Assembly (NCBI RefSeq): GCF_018596335.1
Contig: NZ_JAHEPS010000007.1
Coordinates: 62,001 to 126,000 of the forward strand
DNA: 64,000 bases
Direction: 5' to 3'
Source: Shewanella jiangmenensis
GTDB taxonomy: Bacteria; Pseudomonadota; Gammaproteobacteria; Enterobacterales; Shewanellaceae
The notes under the pieces were generated by a model. The model had not been told where the DNA came from. It made no database searches and was given only the letters and a program-made list of their open reading frames with translations. Made by a program: the position numbers and the translations under genes. This document shows, piece after piece, positions 48,488 through 56,933 of this stretch; position 1 is the stretch's first letter, and each line of letters opens with the position of its first letter.

Positions 48488-49390
48488 TTAAAACGGCGAG
48501 CGAATATCAAAAAAGTTCTGACAAAAGCCCACAAACGCCTCAGCAAGCGCAGTGGGCTGGCGGCTTTTATGGCGGATAAGATAAAACTGGCGCCGTAATG
48601 CAAGCCCCTCCACCTCCACAAGCGCCAGCTCCTTTCTGAGCAGCTCCCGCTCCAGCGCCAGATCCGACAGCACCCCAAGCCCGGCGCCCTGTTTGACCGC
48701 AAGCTTAATCGCATCGGCGGTGGAAAAACAAAACCGCGCCTCGGGGTGCAGCCCAAGCTCGTGGGCGGCGTTGACGAAATACTCCCGCGTGCCCGAGCCT
48801 TCTTCCCTGAGTACCCAGGGCTGATGACGGATGTCAGCGGCATTTACCACGGCATTGGCAAACGGATGGGCCGGATGGCAAAACACCTTAAGGCTGTCCT
48901 GATGCCAGGGGGTCACGTGCAAGCGCCTGTCCACGCAGTGGCCTTCAATAAAGCCAAGCTCCACATCAAAGTTGGCAACCTGCTCAATCACTTGCTGAGT
49001 ATTGTGAATAGAGACATCTACCATGGCATCGTTATGCTGCTGACCAAAGGCCACCGCAGCGCGGGCAAGCAGATAATTACCTATGGTGGTACTGGCACCG
49101 ACCTTAAGCTCACCGGCAAGCACTGAGGCTGCGCCGCTGAAAAGGCCTTCAATTTTTTGCGCCTGCTGCAGCAAATCCGTGGCAAGGGGCAAAAGCTGGG
49201 CGCCTTGGGCATTAAGGCTTAACCTGTTGCCGACCCGCTCGAAAAGCCGCACCGAAAGCTGCTTTTCAAGCTCGGCAAGCGCCATGGACGCCGCAGGGCT
49301 GGTCATGCCAAGAAGCGTCGCGGCACGGCCAACTTGACCGGCTCGGGCGATAGCTTCAAATACTTCAAGCTGCCGAAGGGTCATTTTCAC
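48488..49390 (-). CDS. LysR-family transcriptional regulator
   Basis: A 300-residue regulator with an N-terminal winged helix (MTLRQLEVFEAIARAGQVGRAATLLGMTSPAASMALAELEKQLS) and a C-terminal effector domain (LKVGASTTIGNYLLARAAVAF; LREEGSGTREYF, which resembles the CbbR/CysB-like LysR subgroup related to YeiE). Its start codon overlaps the stop of the upstream methyltransferase gene (ATGA), so the two are translationally coupled. The target is not evident. Confidence 0.88.
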   Translation of the reverse strand: MKMTLRQLEVFEAIARAGQVGRAATLLGMTSPAASMALAELEKQLSVRLFERVGNRLSLNAQGAQLLPLATDLLQQAQKIEGLFSGAASVLAGELKVGASTTIGNYLLARAAVAFGQQHNDAMVDVSIHNTQQVIEQVANFDVELGFIEGHCVDRRLHVTPWHQDSLKVFCHPAHPFANAVVNAADIRHQPWVLREEGSGTREYFVNAAHELGLHPEARFCFSTADAIKLAVKQGAGLGVLSDLALERELLRKELALVEVEGLALRRQFYLIRHKSRQPTALAEAFVGFCQNFFDIRSPF

Positions 49391-50244
49391 CGGGTTTGTT
49401 CTCCCGTTGGGTTGCCCTGCAACTCAGCGCTGATTAACTCAGTGCTGATTAACTCCGCGCTGATCAACTCAGAGCAGATTAACTTAGAGCTGATTAACTC
49501 CGCGCTGATTAACTTAGAGCTGCTGTGCTTATTCAGGCTTCGGCTGCTGCGCCCGGCGCTGGTGGCCGTGGACCAACTTGGCTGTGACACTTTGCGTTTA
49601 ACCCCAACAGGCGTAAGCGGAATATCAATTTTACGGGCCACCAGCAGATACAAACTGCCCGCGCCCGGCAGCCAGGCCTGCAATGCATCCTGCCAAAAGC
49701 CAAACCGCTCGGGCGAGCCAATCATGGGATGATAAAAAAAGCGCTCATCGCTGATGACCTGATAACCGAGCAGCCCCAGCCAATCACGCACCCGCGAGGG
49801 CAAAAAGAATCGTCCCTGCCAGGGAAAGCGCTCGCGATACGATGGCAGCAACTTGCCGGTAAAGAGTGTCGATAAGGGGTTACAGCCAACAATAAACAGG
49901 TATCCGCCACTGATAAGCAGCCGATCTGCTTCGCGAAGCACCCGATAAGGGTCACTCTCCTGCTCCAAAAGCAGGCTCATCAGCACCGCATCGATACAGG
50001 CATTCTGAAATGGCAATTGCGAAAAGCTCGCCTGCACCCCAAAGCCCGGCGCGCTGTCGAGGGTTATTTGATGGCCAATACTGCAATCGGACGAATCCAG
50101 ACTCGCGGCCAGCGCCCCCAGTTTAAGCAAGTGATAGCCAAACACCTTGGGCCACCAGGGCGCCAGCGTCTGGTTTACGGCGTCCCGCACATGGGGATGA
50201 GCCGGTAAGGCTTGCCAGGGGCTAGTTTGCTCAACCATATCCAA
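49387..50244 (-). CDS. SAM-dependent methyltransferase (YafS-like) with pentapeptide-repeat tail
   Basis: Class I methyltransferase-fold protein positioned between rnhA/dnaQ and gloB, like E. coli yafS. The body (about 1-220) contains LGALAASLDSSDCSIGHQ, CIDAVLMSLLLEQESDPYRVLREADRLLISGGYLFIVGCNPLS and VRDWLGLLGYQVISDERFFYHP, the pattern of methyltransferase type 11 domains; the substrate is unknown. The last ~45 residues (of 285) are seven copies of a pentapeptide (ISAEL, ISSKL, ICSEL and similar) from a 15-bp tandem repeat. The gene is divergent from gloB and coupled to the LysR gene behind it. Confidence 0.82.
   Translation of the reverse strand: MDMVEQTSPWQALPAHPHVRDAVNQTLAPWWPKVFGYHLLKLGALAASLDSSDCSIGHQITLDSAPGFGVQASFSQLPFQNACIDAVLMSLLLEQESDPYRVLREADRLLISGGYLFIVGCNPLSTLFTGKLLPSYRERFPWQGRFFLPSRVRDWLGLLGYQVISDERFFYHPMIGSPERFGFWQDALQAWLPGAGSLYLLVARKIDIPLTPVGVKRKVSQPSWSTATSAGRSSRSLNKHSSSKLISAELISSKLICSELISAELISTELISAELQGNPTGEQTR
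49421..49525 (-). repeat. 15-bp coding tandem repeat, seven copies
   Basis: Units such as AACTCAGCGCTGATT (49421), AACTCAGTGCTGATT (49436) and AACTCCGCGCTGATC (49451) run without gaps to 49525 and encode the C-terminal pentapeptides of the YafS-like protein. Confidence 0.92.
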
Positions 50245-50413
50245 AAGCGTATCTGAGTGGCGGGTGTCTGTAGCATATCTTAATTTTTCCGCAGATGTCA
50301 GTCAGATAGCCGTTAGCAGAAAGTTGAAAACTGTCGCGTTAACAGATTTTCACTGTACCTGACCAAGTCTTGATGCCACACTTCGGCCCGAATTCAGCGT
50401 TACGGAGGCACTT

Positions 50414-51238
50414 ATGTTCAGCGTCAGTCCCATCAAGGCATTTCGCGACAACTACATTTGGCTCATCACACTGGCAGATAACCAGGCATTGGTGGTTGAC
50501 CCGGGTGATGCGGCGCCTGTTATCGCTGTGCTGGAAGAGCGCGCCCTGACACTTAAAGGCATTTTGCTGACCCATCATCACAGCGATCACGCCGGTGGCA
50601 TAGCTGCGCTTAAAGCCCGCGCGGCTGGGATGGCACAGTCTCTGACCGTCTATGGCCCAACGCAATCAAAGCACAGTGACCATGGCTGCCAGGACGGCGA
50701 GCGGATTGCTATCCCTCTTGCTGACAACAGTAGCCTTGGCGACAGCAAACCGGGCGATACGGCGGCGGATACCTTAACGTTGCAGGTGCTTGAAGTGCCG
50801 GGGCATACCCTGGATCACCTCGCTTTTGTGATTGATGATGCGCTTTTTTGTGGTGACACCCTGTTCAGCGGTGGCTGCGGCCGCTTGTTTGAAGGTACAG
50901 CTTGTGAGCTTTATCAATCACTTCAAAAGTTTGCAGCGCTACCTGACACCACTCGGGTGTTTTGCGCCCACGAATACACGGCCGCCAATCTTAAGTTTGC
51001 CCTGGCCGCTGAGCCCGATAATGCAGCGCTGACAGAATATGCCGCCGAGGTGGATAAATTGTGTGCAATGGGAATTCCAAGCCTTCCCAGCACCCTTGGC
51101 CGAGAACGCGCCATCAATCCATTTTTGCGCACAAATTCGCCAACTATCAGGCATTCGGTGGGCGATCGCTTCCAAAAAACGATCGATTCCGATCTTGAGT
51201 GCTTCACGCTTTTGCGCCAATGGAAAGACAACTTTTAA
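50414..51238 (+). CDS. gloB: Hydroxyacylglutathione hydrolase (glyoxalase II)
   Basis: Hydrolyses S-D-lactoylglutathione, the last step of methylglyoxal detoxification. The metallo-beta-lactamase motif THHHSDHAGG (residues 53-62) and downstream ligands in PGHTLDH, FCGDTLFSGGCGRLFEGT and FCAHEYTAANL are intact. The length is 274 residues, slightly above the E. coli enzyme because of a loop around SSLGDSKPGDTAAD. GGAGG lies seven bases before the ATG. It is followed by mltD on the same strand. Confidence 0.96.
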   Translation: MFSVSPIKAFRDNYIWLITLADNQALVVDPGDAAPVIAVLEERALTLKGILLTHHHSDHAGGIAALKARAAGMAQSLTVYGPTQSKHSDHGCQDGERIAIPLADNSSLGDSKPGDTAADTLTLQVLEVPGHTLDHLAFVIDDALFCGDTLFSGGCGRLFEGTACELYQSLQKFAALPDTTRVFCAHEYTAANLKFALAAEPDNAALTEYAAEVDKLCAMGIPSLPSTLGRERAINPFLRTNSPTIRHSVGDRFQKTIDSDLECFTLLRQWKDNF

Positions 51239-51373
51239 CTTTTCGGGTACGATAGCCGCCAATTTTGTTCCACAAGGATTTGTTCCACAGCGTTCGATAC
51301 ACGCACACTCGTGCCGCGCACCAGCCAGGCAGGGCATCAGAATAGCAATAAAAAAACGAGGGTTGCTCTTTTA

Positions 51374-52903
51374 ATGCGATATATCACTTACCTTTTAGCC
51401 GGGGGCGTTCTGGTGTTGTCCGGCTGTCAGAATACGGCCGTCACAACGACCGCCGAGCCCAAAGTGGCGAGCGAGCAGCCGCTTCTGGTGGACAAAATTC
51501 ACCATGACGATCTGCACCACGATGAAGTGGTGACCGGATCAGAAGATCTCTGGAGCCGCATTCAAAACGGCATGCAGCTGGATCTGGAAAACGAAGCCTA
51601 CATAGCACCGTATCGTAAGCGGCTGCTGGCCGATCCGAGGTTACTAGAGCAGATCTTCACCCGCTCCGAGCCGTTTTTGTACCACATAGTAGATGAACTC
51701 GAGCGCCGCGAGCTGCCGCTGGAGTTGGCACTGCTGCCCGCTATTGAAAGTGCCTTCGACCCCGAAGCCACTTCCCATGCCGGCGCATCAGGCCTGTGGC
51801 AATTAACGCCGCCCATGGCCCGCTATTTTGGCCTGAAGATGAACTGGTGGTACGACGGTCGCAACGACATAGTCGCCTCCACCAAGGCCGCCGCCGATTT
51901 ACTCGAATACCTGTACGATAAAACCGGTAACAACTGGTATTACGCCATCGCCGCCTACAACAGCGGTGAAGGTCGGGTGCTGAGCGCCATCAAGCGCAAC
52001 GAGCGTGAAGGGAAATCCACCGACATTTGGGCACTGCCACTGCCAAAGGAAACCCGCAAATACGTACCGAATTTGCTGGCCTTTGCCGATCTGATTAAAG
52101 ATCCGGACAAATACGGCATTACCCTGCCCACTGTCAGCAACGAGCCTTACCTCGATGTGGTCGACGTCGGCAGCCAGATTGAGCTTAAGCTTGCCGCCGA
52201 GCTTGCCGAGTTACCTGTGTCCGAAATCAAGGCACTAAACCCCGGCTTCAACCAATGGGCAACGGCGCCCAAGGGGCCATTTCGTCTGGTGTTGCCTGTA
52301 GAAAAGGCCGAAAACTTTGTGGTAGCCCTGTCGCAGGTGCCGCCTGAAGAGCGGGTGCAATGGCGCAAATACGAAGTTAAGCGCGGGGAAAGCCTGAACA
52401 TGCTTGCCAGCCGCTTTGGTACCACACCACAGGTACTCAAGCAGGCCAACAACATGAAAAACAATAACCTGTCAGCGGGTAAAACCCTGATGGTGCCGGC
52501 GAACAGCGCTACCGAATTGCTGGACTCAGCCACAACCCAGTTGGCCGCCAACAGCACCTATCAGGTAAAGTCCGGCGACAGCCTGTCGAAAATTGCCAAA
52601 CAGCATCAGGTTAAAACTGCCGATTTGCTGCGTTGGAACGGATTATCGTCAGCAAGTGTCATTCGTCCGGGCCAGGTTTTGCAGGTCGCCAATGCGGCTA
52701 CCAAAACCAGCGCCAGCGCAGGCGCAGCCAAAGCAAGCGCCATGACCTACAAGGTTAAGCGCGGCGACTCGCTGTCGGTGATTGCCGATAAATTCAATGT
52801 GCGGGTATCGGATTTGAAACACTGGAACCAGTTGTCAGGCAACAATCTGACCCCGGGCCAGACACTGACCGTGATGGTGAATTCATCCAAATCAGGCAGT
52901 TGA
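51374..52903 (+). CDS. mltD: Membrane-bound lytic murein transglycosylase D
   Basis: Lipoprotein that cleaves peptidoglycan glycan strands to anhydro-muropeptides. The 509-residue product starts [18 protein letters not shown] with lipobox Cys18; the ATG at 51374 is chosen because it gives a proper lipoprotein signal. The SLT domain has the catalytic Glu125 in [28 protein letters not shown] sequence. Three LysM domains follow (starting [18 protein letters not shown] and YKVKRGDSL), one more than E. coli MltD. The neighbourhood with gloB matches E. coli. Confidence 0.95.
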   Translation: MRYITYLLAGGVLVLSGCQNTAVTTTAEPKVASEQPLLVDKIHHDDLHHDEVVTGSEDLWSRIQNGMQLDLENEAYIAPYRKRLLADPRLLEQIFTRSEPFLYHIVDELERRELPLELALLPAIESAFDPEATSHAGASGLWQLTPPMARYFGLKMNWWYDGRNDIVASTKAAADLLEYLYDKTGNNWYYAIAAYNSGEGRVLSAIKRNEREGKSTDIWALPLPKETRKYVPNLLAFADLIKDPDKYGITLPTVSNEPYLDVVDVGSQIELKLAAELAELPVSEIKALNPGFNQWATAPKGPFRLVLPVEKAENFVVALSQVPPEERVQWRKYEVKRGESLNMLASRFGTTPQVLKQANNMKNNNLSAGKTLMVPANSATELLDSATTQLAANSTYQVKSGDSLSKIAKQHQVKTADLLRWNGLSSASVIRPGQVLQVANAATKTSASAGAAKASAMTYKVKRGDSLSVIADKFNVRVSDLKHWNQLSGNNLTPGQTLTVMVNSSKSGS

Positions 52904-53017
52904 ATGCGATAGCACGAGGCAGTTAACTTCTGGTTCCTGCTTAGCGTTAGGGTTCAGGGTTCAAGACTGTGCCAAACACTCAGCTCGGGACTATATAAAA
53001 CTCAGTGCTCCGCCAGC

Positions 53018-53043
53018 AAAAAGCAGCCCCAGGGCTGCTTTTT
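53018..53043. terminator. Bidirectional terminator between mltD and apbE
   Basis: Stem AAAAAGCAGCC/GGCTGCTTTTT with a CCAG loop lies between convergent genes, with T runs on both strands. Confidence 0.82.
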
Positions 53044-53162
53044 CTTTAGCGCTGTTTTATAAGCTATTTTTCTATCGCTGTGTTTTTATCGGCGCGTTCT
53101 GATGAAGATCTTTTTAGACGATTTTTGTGCCTGGATTTTTTGATGAGCTTATTTGTGCTGAA

Positions 53163-54119
53163 TTAATTAGAGACGGCTTCGCCGCGCTGCACCATAAACA
53201 CCAGCCCTTCGGCGTCCAAAAACGCCTCTGCGCCCTCACCTTTAAGCATCGCCAAGGTTGACAGCATCCCCGCCGCCGATGCGCTTGGTGCAAGCACAGT
53301 GACTGAGCGCGGCGCAGTGGGGACCGGATAACCGGTTTGGGGCGACAGAATATGACCTATGCGTTTACCGTCCACCAGCAAAAAACGCTTGATGTCGCCG
53401 CTGGTGGCAAGGCCGCCACCTGGAAATCCAATAAGCCCAGCCGCGTTTTCGCGCCGCTCCAACGCCTTATTTACAGGATTAATACCTTCAACGCCAATCT
53501 GCCAGGGGTAGCGACTCGCGGCGATATCACCGCCAAGGTTTACCAGCACAGCAACATCAAACCCGAGTGATTTAGCATGGCGCTCCATCAACAGCAGCGC
53601 CCTGTCAGCGGCATACTCCTTGGCGATACCGCCAAAATCGAGGCTCATACCTGCGGGTAAAAAGAGTCGCCAACTGCCTTTGTCTTTGTAAAAGCGCAGC
53701 CTCTCAAAGCCGATGTGTTCAAGGGTAGCTTGAACGTCGGCATTTGTGGGGAGCCACTTTTCATTCAGGCCAAAGCCCCACAGGCGTTGTAGCGGCGCCA
53801 CAGTAATGTCAAAAAGCCCACCTGATAGCCGGTAACCGTCGGCAGCAAACTGAAGCAGCCCCGCGGTTTCGGCATCAATGCAAATGTCGTTGCCTGCAAG
53901 GCCGTTGATGCGGTTAAGCTCACTGCCTGGCAAATAACGGCTGTATTTGGCTTCGATGCGCTTAACCTCTGTGATGGCCAGTTCTGCAAGCTCAGCAAGA
54001 GCCTTGGCTTGTAGATCACTCACACCGATAAACAGCAGTTCACAGTCGCTCGCCATGGCCTGAAAGCGAACCCGATGTGGATCCAAAGGCCGAATCGACT
54101 GGGTTAATGTTTCAATCAT
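53163..54119 (-). CDS. apbE: FAD:protein FMN transferase ApbE
   Basis: ApbE attaches FMN from FAD covalently to Ser/Thr of extracytoplasmic redox proteins. The 318-residue protein has MASDCELLF (in place of the usual MGT...), the FDITVAPLQRLWGFG motif, SLDFGGIAKEYAADRA, VLVNLGGDIA, ATSGDIKRFLLVDGKRIGHILSPQTGYPV and the metal-binding region before MLSTLAMLKGEG. No N-terminal signal peptide or lipobox is seen, unlike many ApbE proteins; it could act in the cytoplasm or have a start that was missed. It is the last gene of the tlpA-DUF4266-DUF3570-apbE cluster, 50 bp after DUF3570. Confidence 0.92.
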   Translation of the reverse strand: MIETLTQSIRPLDPHRVRFQAMASDCELLFIGVSDLQAKALAELAELAITEVKRIEAKYSRYLPGSELNRINGLAGNDICIDAETAGLLQFAADGYRLSGGLFDITVAPLQRLWGFGLNEKWLPTNADVQATLEHIGFERLRFYKDKGSWRLFLPAGMSLDFGGIAKEYAADRALLLMERHAKSLGFDVAVLVNLGGDIAASRYPWQIGVEGINPVNKALERRENAAGLIGFPGGGLATSGDIKRFLLVDGKRIGHILSPQTGYPVPTAPRSVTVLAPSASAAGMLSTLAMLKGEGAEAFLDAEGLVFMVQRGEAVSN

Positions 54120-54141
54120 CTCTCAATTCCACGGATCTCTC

Positions 54142-54186
54142 AGTTCCAAGACTATTAGTTCCACGACTATTAGTTCCAGGAATAGT
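54142..54186. repeat. 15-bp repeat at the DUF3570 gene end
   Basis: AGTTCCA(A/C)GACTATT occurs at 54142-54156 and 54157-54171, and a third diverged copy enters the DUF3570 coding end, spanning its stop codon. Confidence 0.7.
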
Positions 54187-55729
54187 TAAGCTGCAGCATG
54201 GCGGCATTAAGCTCTGGGTACAAATCAAGCCCCTGAAGACCATCAAGGCTTGATGCCTCACCACTTGGCAGCTGGCGGTAATACTCAAGCCTTAGAGCAA
54301 TCTCATCACCGTCTTTGAGGCGCCAGCCAGTTTTAAGGCCCAAGGTCCAGGTATCCATATCGCCGATGCGATAATCGGCGCTGATGTGCGGTGCTACCGG
54401 CTCGCCCTGCAACAGATACGGGGTAAAGAAATCCACGCCCTGTTGGCGATACGCCCGCAGATGGAGCTGCACGTAAGGCCCCATTTTGCCGGCAAAATAA
54501 TGGCGATATCGGCCTTCAAGGGTGTGGGAATCAAGCCCCCAGTCATCAAGAGTAAAACGGTAGGAATACTCGGCCACGCCTTGCCTGAATGCCGTTTTGC
54601 CGAGCACGAATGCGCTTTGTTTAAGACGACTGTCCGGCCGCGACTCATAAAGGTAGTGACTTGCGTTGCCGCCACTATCCAAAACCGACACCAGCTTATA
54701 AGGATCATTAAGATAACCGCTTGAATAACCAAGGCCGTAATTGAATTGCACCAGGGTGGATTTGGTAAGGATTTGGGTGACGCCGAGCATCAACTCGCCA
54801 ATGCGTTTATCGCCGACACCGCGCTCACGGCTTGAATCAAACGCCTGCCAGAAGGCTTCTTCATCGGCAAAGTCTTTACGAATCGCCATAGCGCTTAAGG
54901 GCACGGGTCTGCCGCCCACGGCATCAAACAGATCGTAGCCCAGGGCGCCTGAGAGGCTTAAGGTGGTGTTGTCTTTAAAAAAGCCCCACTCAATACCGCC
55001 ATTCACGCCAAGCGACAGATAATCAAACTCTTTTGAGCCATAGACACCGGCGTTAACTTTGGTCGCGGTATCCAGCGTCTTCTGCCAGCCGCCAGAGAGC
55101 GACAGCCGCGTATCCTGAAAGGTGTCATCGAGCGGCGTGTCACCCGCCGCCACCTGATATTCGCCCTTGCCCGAAGGGCGGGTGAAGGTCTGAGCACTTT
55201 GCTGCGCTACCGCACCTGAGGCCGATGCGCCGGACAAGCTGTCGAGCACAATTTTGGCGTTAATGGATTCACTGTCGGATAAGGCCTTGGTGCCCGATAC
55301 CACGCCTTCGATGGCCTGAACCCGTGCATCTTCACGATACCAAAGCAGCGCGGCATCGATTGCCCAGCCATCAATCAGACGTGCGAGCAGACTGCCATCA
55401 TCGCTATCAGGCACTTGAATTAACGCATCATTTACCGCATCAGCGGCGCCAACTGCAGGTGTTTCGGTCGCTGACGCGTCAAAACTTATCATGGCAAGGC
55501 TTGAGAGGCAGATGGCGGCTGTAATGCCGTGCCTGTGCGGCGCAGGCGAAGTTGAAGAAGTTGAAGAAGTTGAAAAAGTTGAAGAAGTTGAAGAAGTTGA
55601 AGCAGTTGACGAAGAGACATAGTCATCCGGCTTTGCTTGTGTAAGACGCGGATTCACTTCATCCGCAACATGATTTACGGGCTCGTTAGGCTGTGAGGCT
55701 GGAGACAGTGAGGCTGGCATCAGTTGCAT
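54170..55729 (-). CDS. DUF3570 outer-membrane beta-barrel protein
   Basis: Predicted outer-membrane beta-barrel of 519 residues ending in the aromatic-rich strand LNAAMLQLNYSWN. A hydrophobic signal segment (about 69-88, GITAAICLSSLAMISFDASA) is preceded by ~65 residues containing a Ser/Thr run from 9-bp repeats, an unusually long n-region. After the signal come DALLWYREDARVQAIEG, the motif D163-S-L-S-G-A-S169 followed by TFTRPSGKGEYQVAAGDTPLDDTFQDTR, then alternating strands with LEGRYRHYF and LRLEYYRQLPSGEASSL. D-x-x-S-G-A-S resembles ApbE flavinylation sites. The start is ATG 55729; ATG 55720, forming TGATG with the DUF4266 stop, is equally possible. Confidence 0.85.
   Translation of the reverse strand: MQLMPASLSPASQPNEPVNHVADEVNPRLTQAKPDDYVSSSTASTSSTSSTFSTSSTSSTSPAPHRHGITAAICLSSLAMISFDASATETPAVGAADAVNDALIQVPDSDDGSLLARLIDGWAIDAALLWYREDARVQAIEGVVSGTKALSDSESINAKIVLDSLSGASASGAVAQQSAQTFTRPSGKGEYQVAAGDTPLDDTFQDTRLSLSGGWQKTLDTATKVNAGVYGSKEFDYLSLGVNGGIEWGFFKDNTTLSLSGALGYDLFDAVGGRPVPLSAMAIRKDFADEEAFWQAFDSSRERGVGDKRIGELMLGVTQILTKSTLVQFNYGLGYSSGYLNDPYKLVSVLDSGGNASHYLYESRPDSRLKQSAFVLGKTAFRQGVAEYSYRFTLDDWGLDSHTLEGRYRHYFAGKMGPYVQLHLRAYRQQGVDFFTPYLLQGEPVAPHISADYRIGDMDTWTLGLKTGWRLKDGDEIALRLEYYRQLPSGEASSLDGLQGLDLYPELNAAMLQLNYSWN
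55548..55607 (-). repeat. 9-bp coding tandem repeat
   Basis: GAAGAAGTT-type units, about six and a half copies with two variants, encode the Ser-Thr-Ser run near residues 40-61 of the DUF3570 protein. Confidence 0.9.
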
Positions 55730-55935
55730 CCGCAGCCGCCTCCGCCAAAGCCTCTGCCGCCGCTGGCGCCTTCTTTACTGAAATACACATGGTCGTCGAG
55801 GGCAAGGTCCGTCGCTTCTGCGCCAAGCTGCATATCCTCGCGGGCAAACTCGCCCTTCTCCCATGGCTGCAGTGTGGTGCAGCCGCCAAGGAGTAGCAAC
55901 ACCGCTGGGAAAAAGATTATTGTTCTGAACTTCAT
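55720..55935 (-). CDS. DUF4266 small lipoprotein with C-G-C-N tail
   Basis: A 71-residue lipoprotein. The signal MKFRTIIFFPAVLLLLGGC gives a lipobox with Cys19. The mature part has LQPWEKGEFAREDMQL and DDHVYFSKEGASGG, followed by a Gly-rich end GRGFGGGGCGCN with two cysteines one residue apart. This layout matches DUF4266. It overlaps the TlpA gene by four bases and the DUF3570 gene by ten, so all are co-translated. The CGC end could be a disulfide, a metal site or a substrate of the adjacent thioredoxin; its function is not established. Confidence 0.88.
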   Translation of the reverse strand: MKFRTIIFFPAVLLLLGGCTTLQPWEKGEFAREDMQLGAEATDLALDDHVYFSKEGASGGRGFGGGGCGCN

Positions 55936-56456
55936 TGAGGCTGCTCCAGCAAGGTTACAAGCTCAGCTTCATACTCGCTTGCCCGCTCGGTAAAAAAGCC
56001 CACATGGCTTTTAACGAGTTTTCCGGTTTTATCAAACACAAAGCTTGATGGCATGCCCTGCAAATCAAAACGTCTGGCCACCTCGCCTTCGCTGTCATAG
56101 CCAATCACAAACTGAGGCTTCAGATCATTAAGGAACGCTGTGGCATCGTCTTTGTCGGTATCAAGATTAATGGCGAGCACCACCAGCCCCTTATCCTTGT
56201 AGCGACTGTGCATCTCATTCATCCAGGGGAAGGATTTTCGGCACGGGCCGCACCAGGAGGCCCAAAAATCCACGTACACCACCTTGCCGCGATAATCGCT
56301 GAGGTTTAACACCTTACCCTCAGCATCCACCACCTGATGCTCAAGGCTCGGCGCGGCAACAGCGTGAGTGGCAAACCCCATCATAAGCAAAGTCACCACG
56401 GCCAGGGAGACCAGTTGCATTCGGGACTGCGGCGCAAAAAATGTAGCAAAATTCAT
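55932..56456 (-). CDS. TlpA/ResA-type periplasmic thioredoxin
   Basis: Periplasmic thiol-disulfide oxidoreductase of 174 residues. The signal peptide or anchor (LVSLAVVTLLMMGFATHAVAA) is followed by a TlpA/AhpC-TSA domain with the active site FWASWCGPCRKSFPWM and the cis-proline region GMPSSFVFDKTGKLV. The ATG at 56456 (MNFATFFAPQSRM) with GAGAGCC upstream is preferred to a start 45 bases earlier. It is the first gene of the four-gene cluster and probably keeps cysteines of the DUF4266 lipoprotein reduced, by inference from context. Confidence 0.9.
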   Translation of the reverse strand: MNFATFFAPQSRMQLVSLAVVTLLMMGFATHAVAAPSLEHQVVDAEGKVLNLSDYRGKVVYVDFWASWCGPCRKSFPWMNEMHSRYKDKGLVVLAINLDTDKDDATAFLNDLKPQFVIGYDSEGEVARRFDLQGMPSSFVFDKTGKLVKSHVGFFTERASEYEAELVTLLEQPQ

Positions 56457-56607
56457 GGTTGGCTCTCTGGCGTGTGCTCTTGCGGTCTCACTAATTGGCA
56501 CAGAATTGTCTTTTCATAAGCTTAAGGATTTATTAACTATCAGGGAAGTTTTTAAGCTATCTCTTAACCTTATCTTCTGGCGGCACTTATCCTCTGGCGA
56601 CGCTTAA

Positions 56608-56841
56608 TCACCGAGCAACGTTTAGTTCGCGGCATAAGCTCTGCAGCTCATGCCTTGCCTTAAGCGCTGCGGCTGTACTTGCGCCTGATGCGAGATATGC
56701 TGCCAACAGCTGGACGATGTAAAAACCAACACCTGCGACATTCTGACCCACCTCACCAACAAAAGTTTGAGCCAGCTCATGTTGCAGATATGTAAGACCT
56801 TTGTATGGGCACACGTCAGGTAAAAGCTTGACGTGTATCAA
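56608..56841 (-). CDS. Doubtful 77-codon open frame
   Basis: Starts at TTG with no good ribosome site. The translation has a moderately protein-like centre (FVGEVGQNVAGVGFYIVQLLAAYLASG). Its start codon falls inside the FNR-type box of the divergent hydrogenase promoter, which argues against it. Listed only because nothing else fills the 477-bp gap. Confidence 0.2.
   Translation of the reverse strand: MIHVKLLPDVCPYKGLTYLQHELAQTFVGEVGQNVAGVGFYIVQLLAAYLASGASTAAALKARHELQSLCRELNVAR
56828..56841 (+). promoter_or_regulatory. FNR/EtrA-type box of the hydrogenase operon
   Basis: TTGACGTGTATCAA differs by one base from TTGAT-N4-ATCAA. Its centre (56834.5) is exactly 41.5 bp before the start site predicted from the -10 TACACT at 56864-56869, the class II activator position. 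It lies 92 bp before hyaA. Confidence 0.7.
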
Positions 56842-56863
56842 TATGATGACCAGCCCCCCTTTC

Positions 56864-56869
56864 TACACT
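56864..56869 (+). promoter_or_regulatory. -10 element of the hydrogenase promoter
   Basis: TACACT predicts a start at about 56876 and a leader of about 58 nt. No good -35 is seen, as expected for a promoter dependent on an activator bound at -41.5. Confidence 0.55.
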
Positions 56870-56933
56870 TTTCCTGAAATGTCGTGCATGCGAAAGGCAT
56901 GTTTACAACGTAAAACAAGAAAAGGTCATCACC

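Noticed and set aside
56608..56841. Real small gene between tlpA and hyaA
   Set aside because: TTG start inside the FNR box, no ribosome site; kept only as a low-confidence entry.
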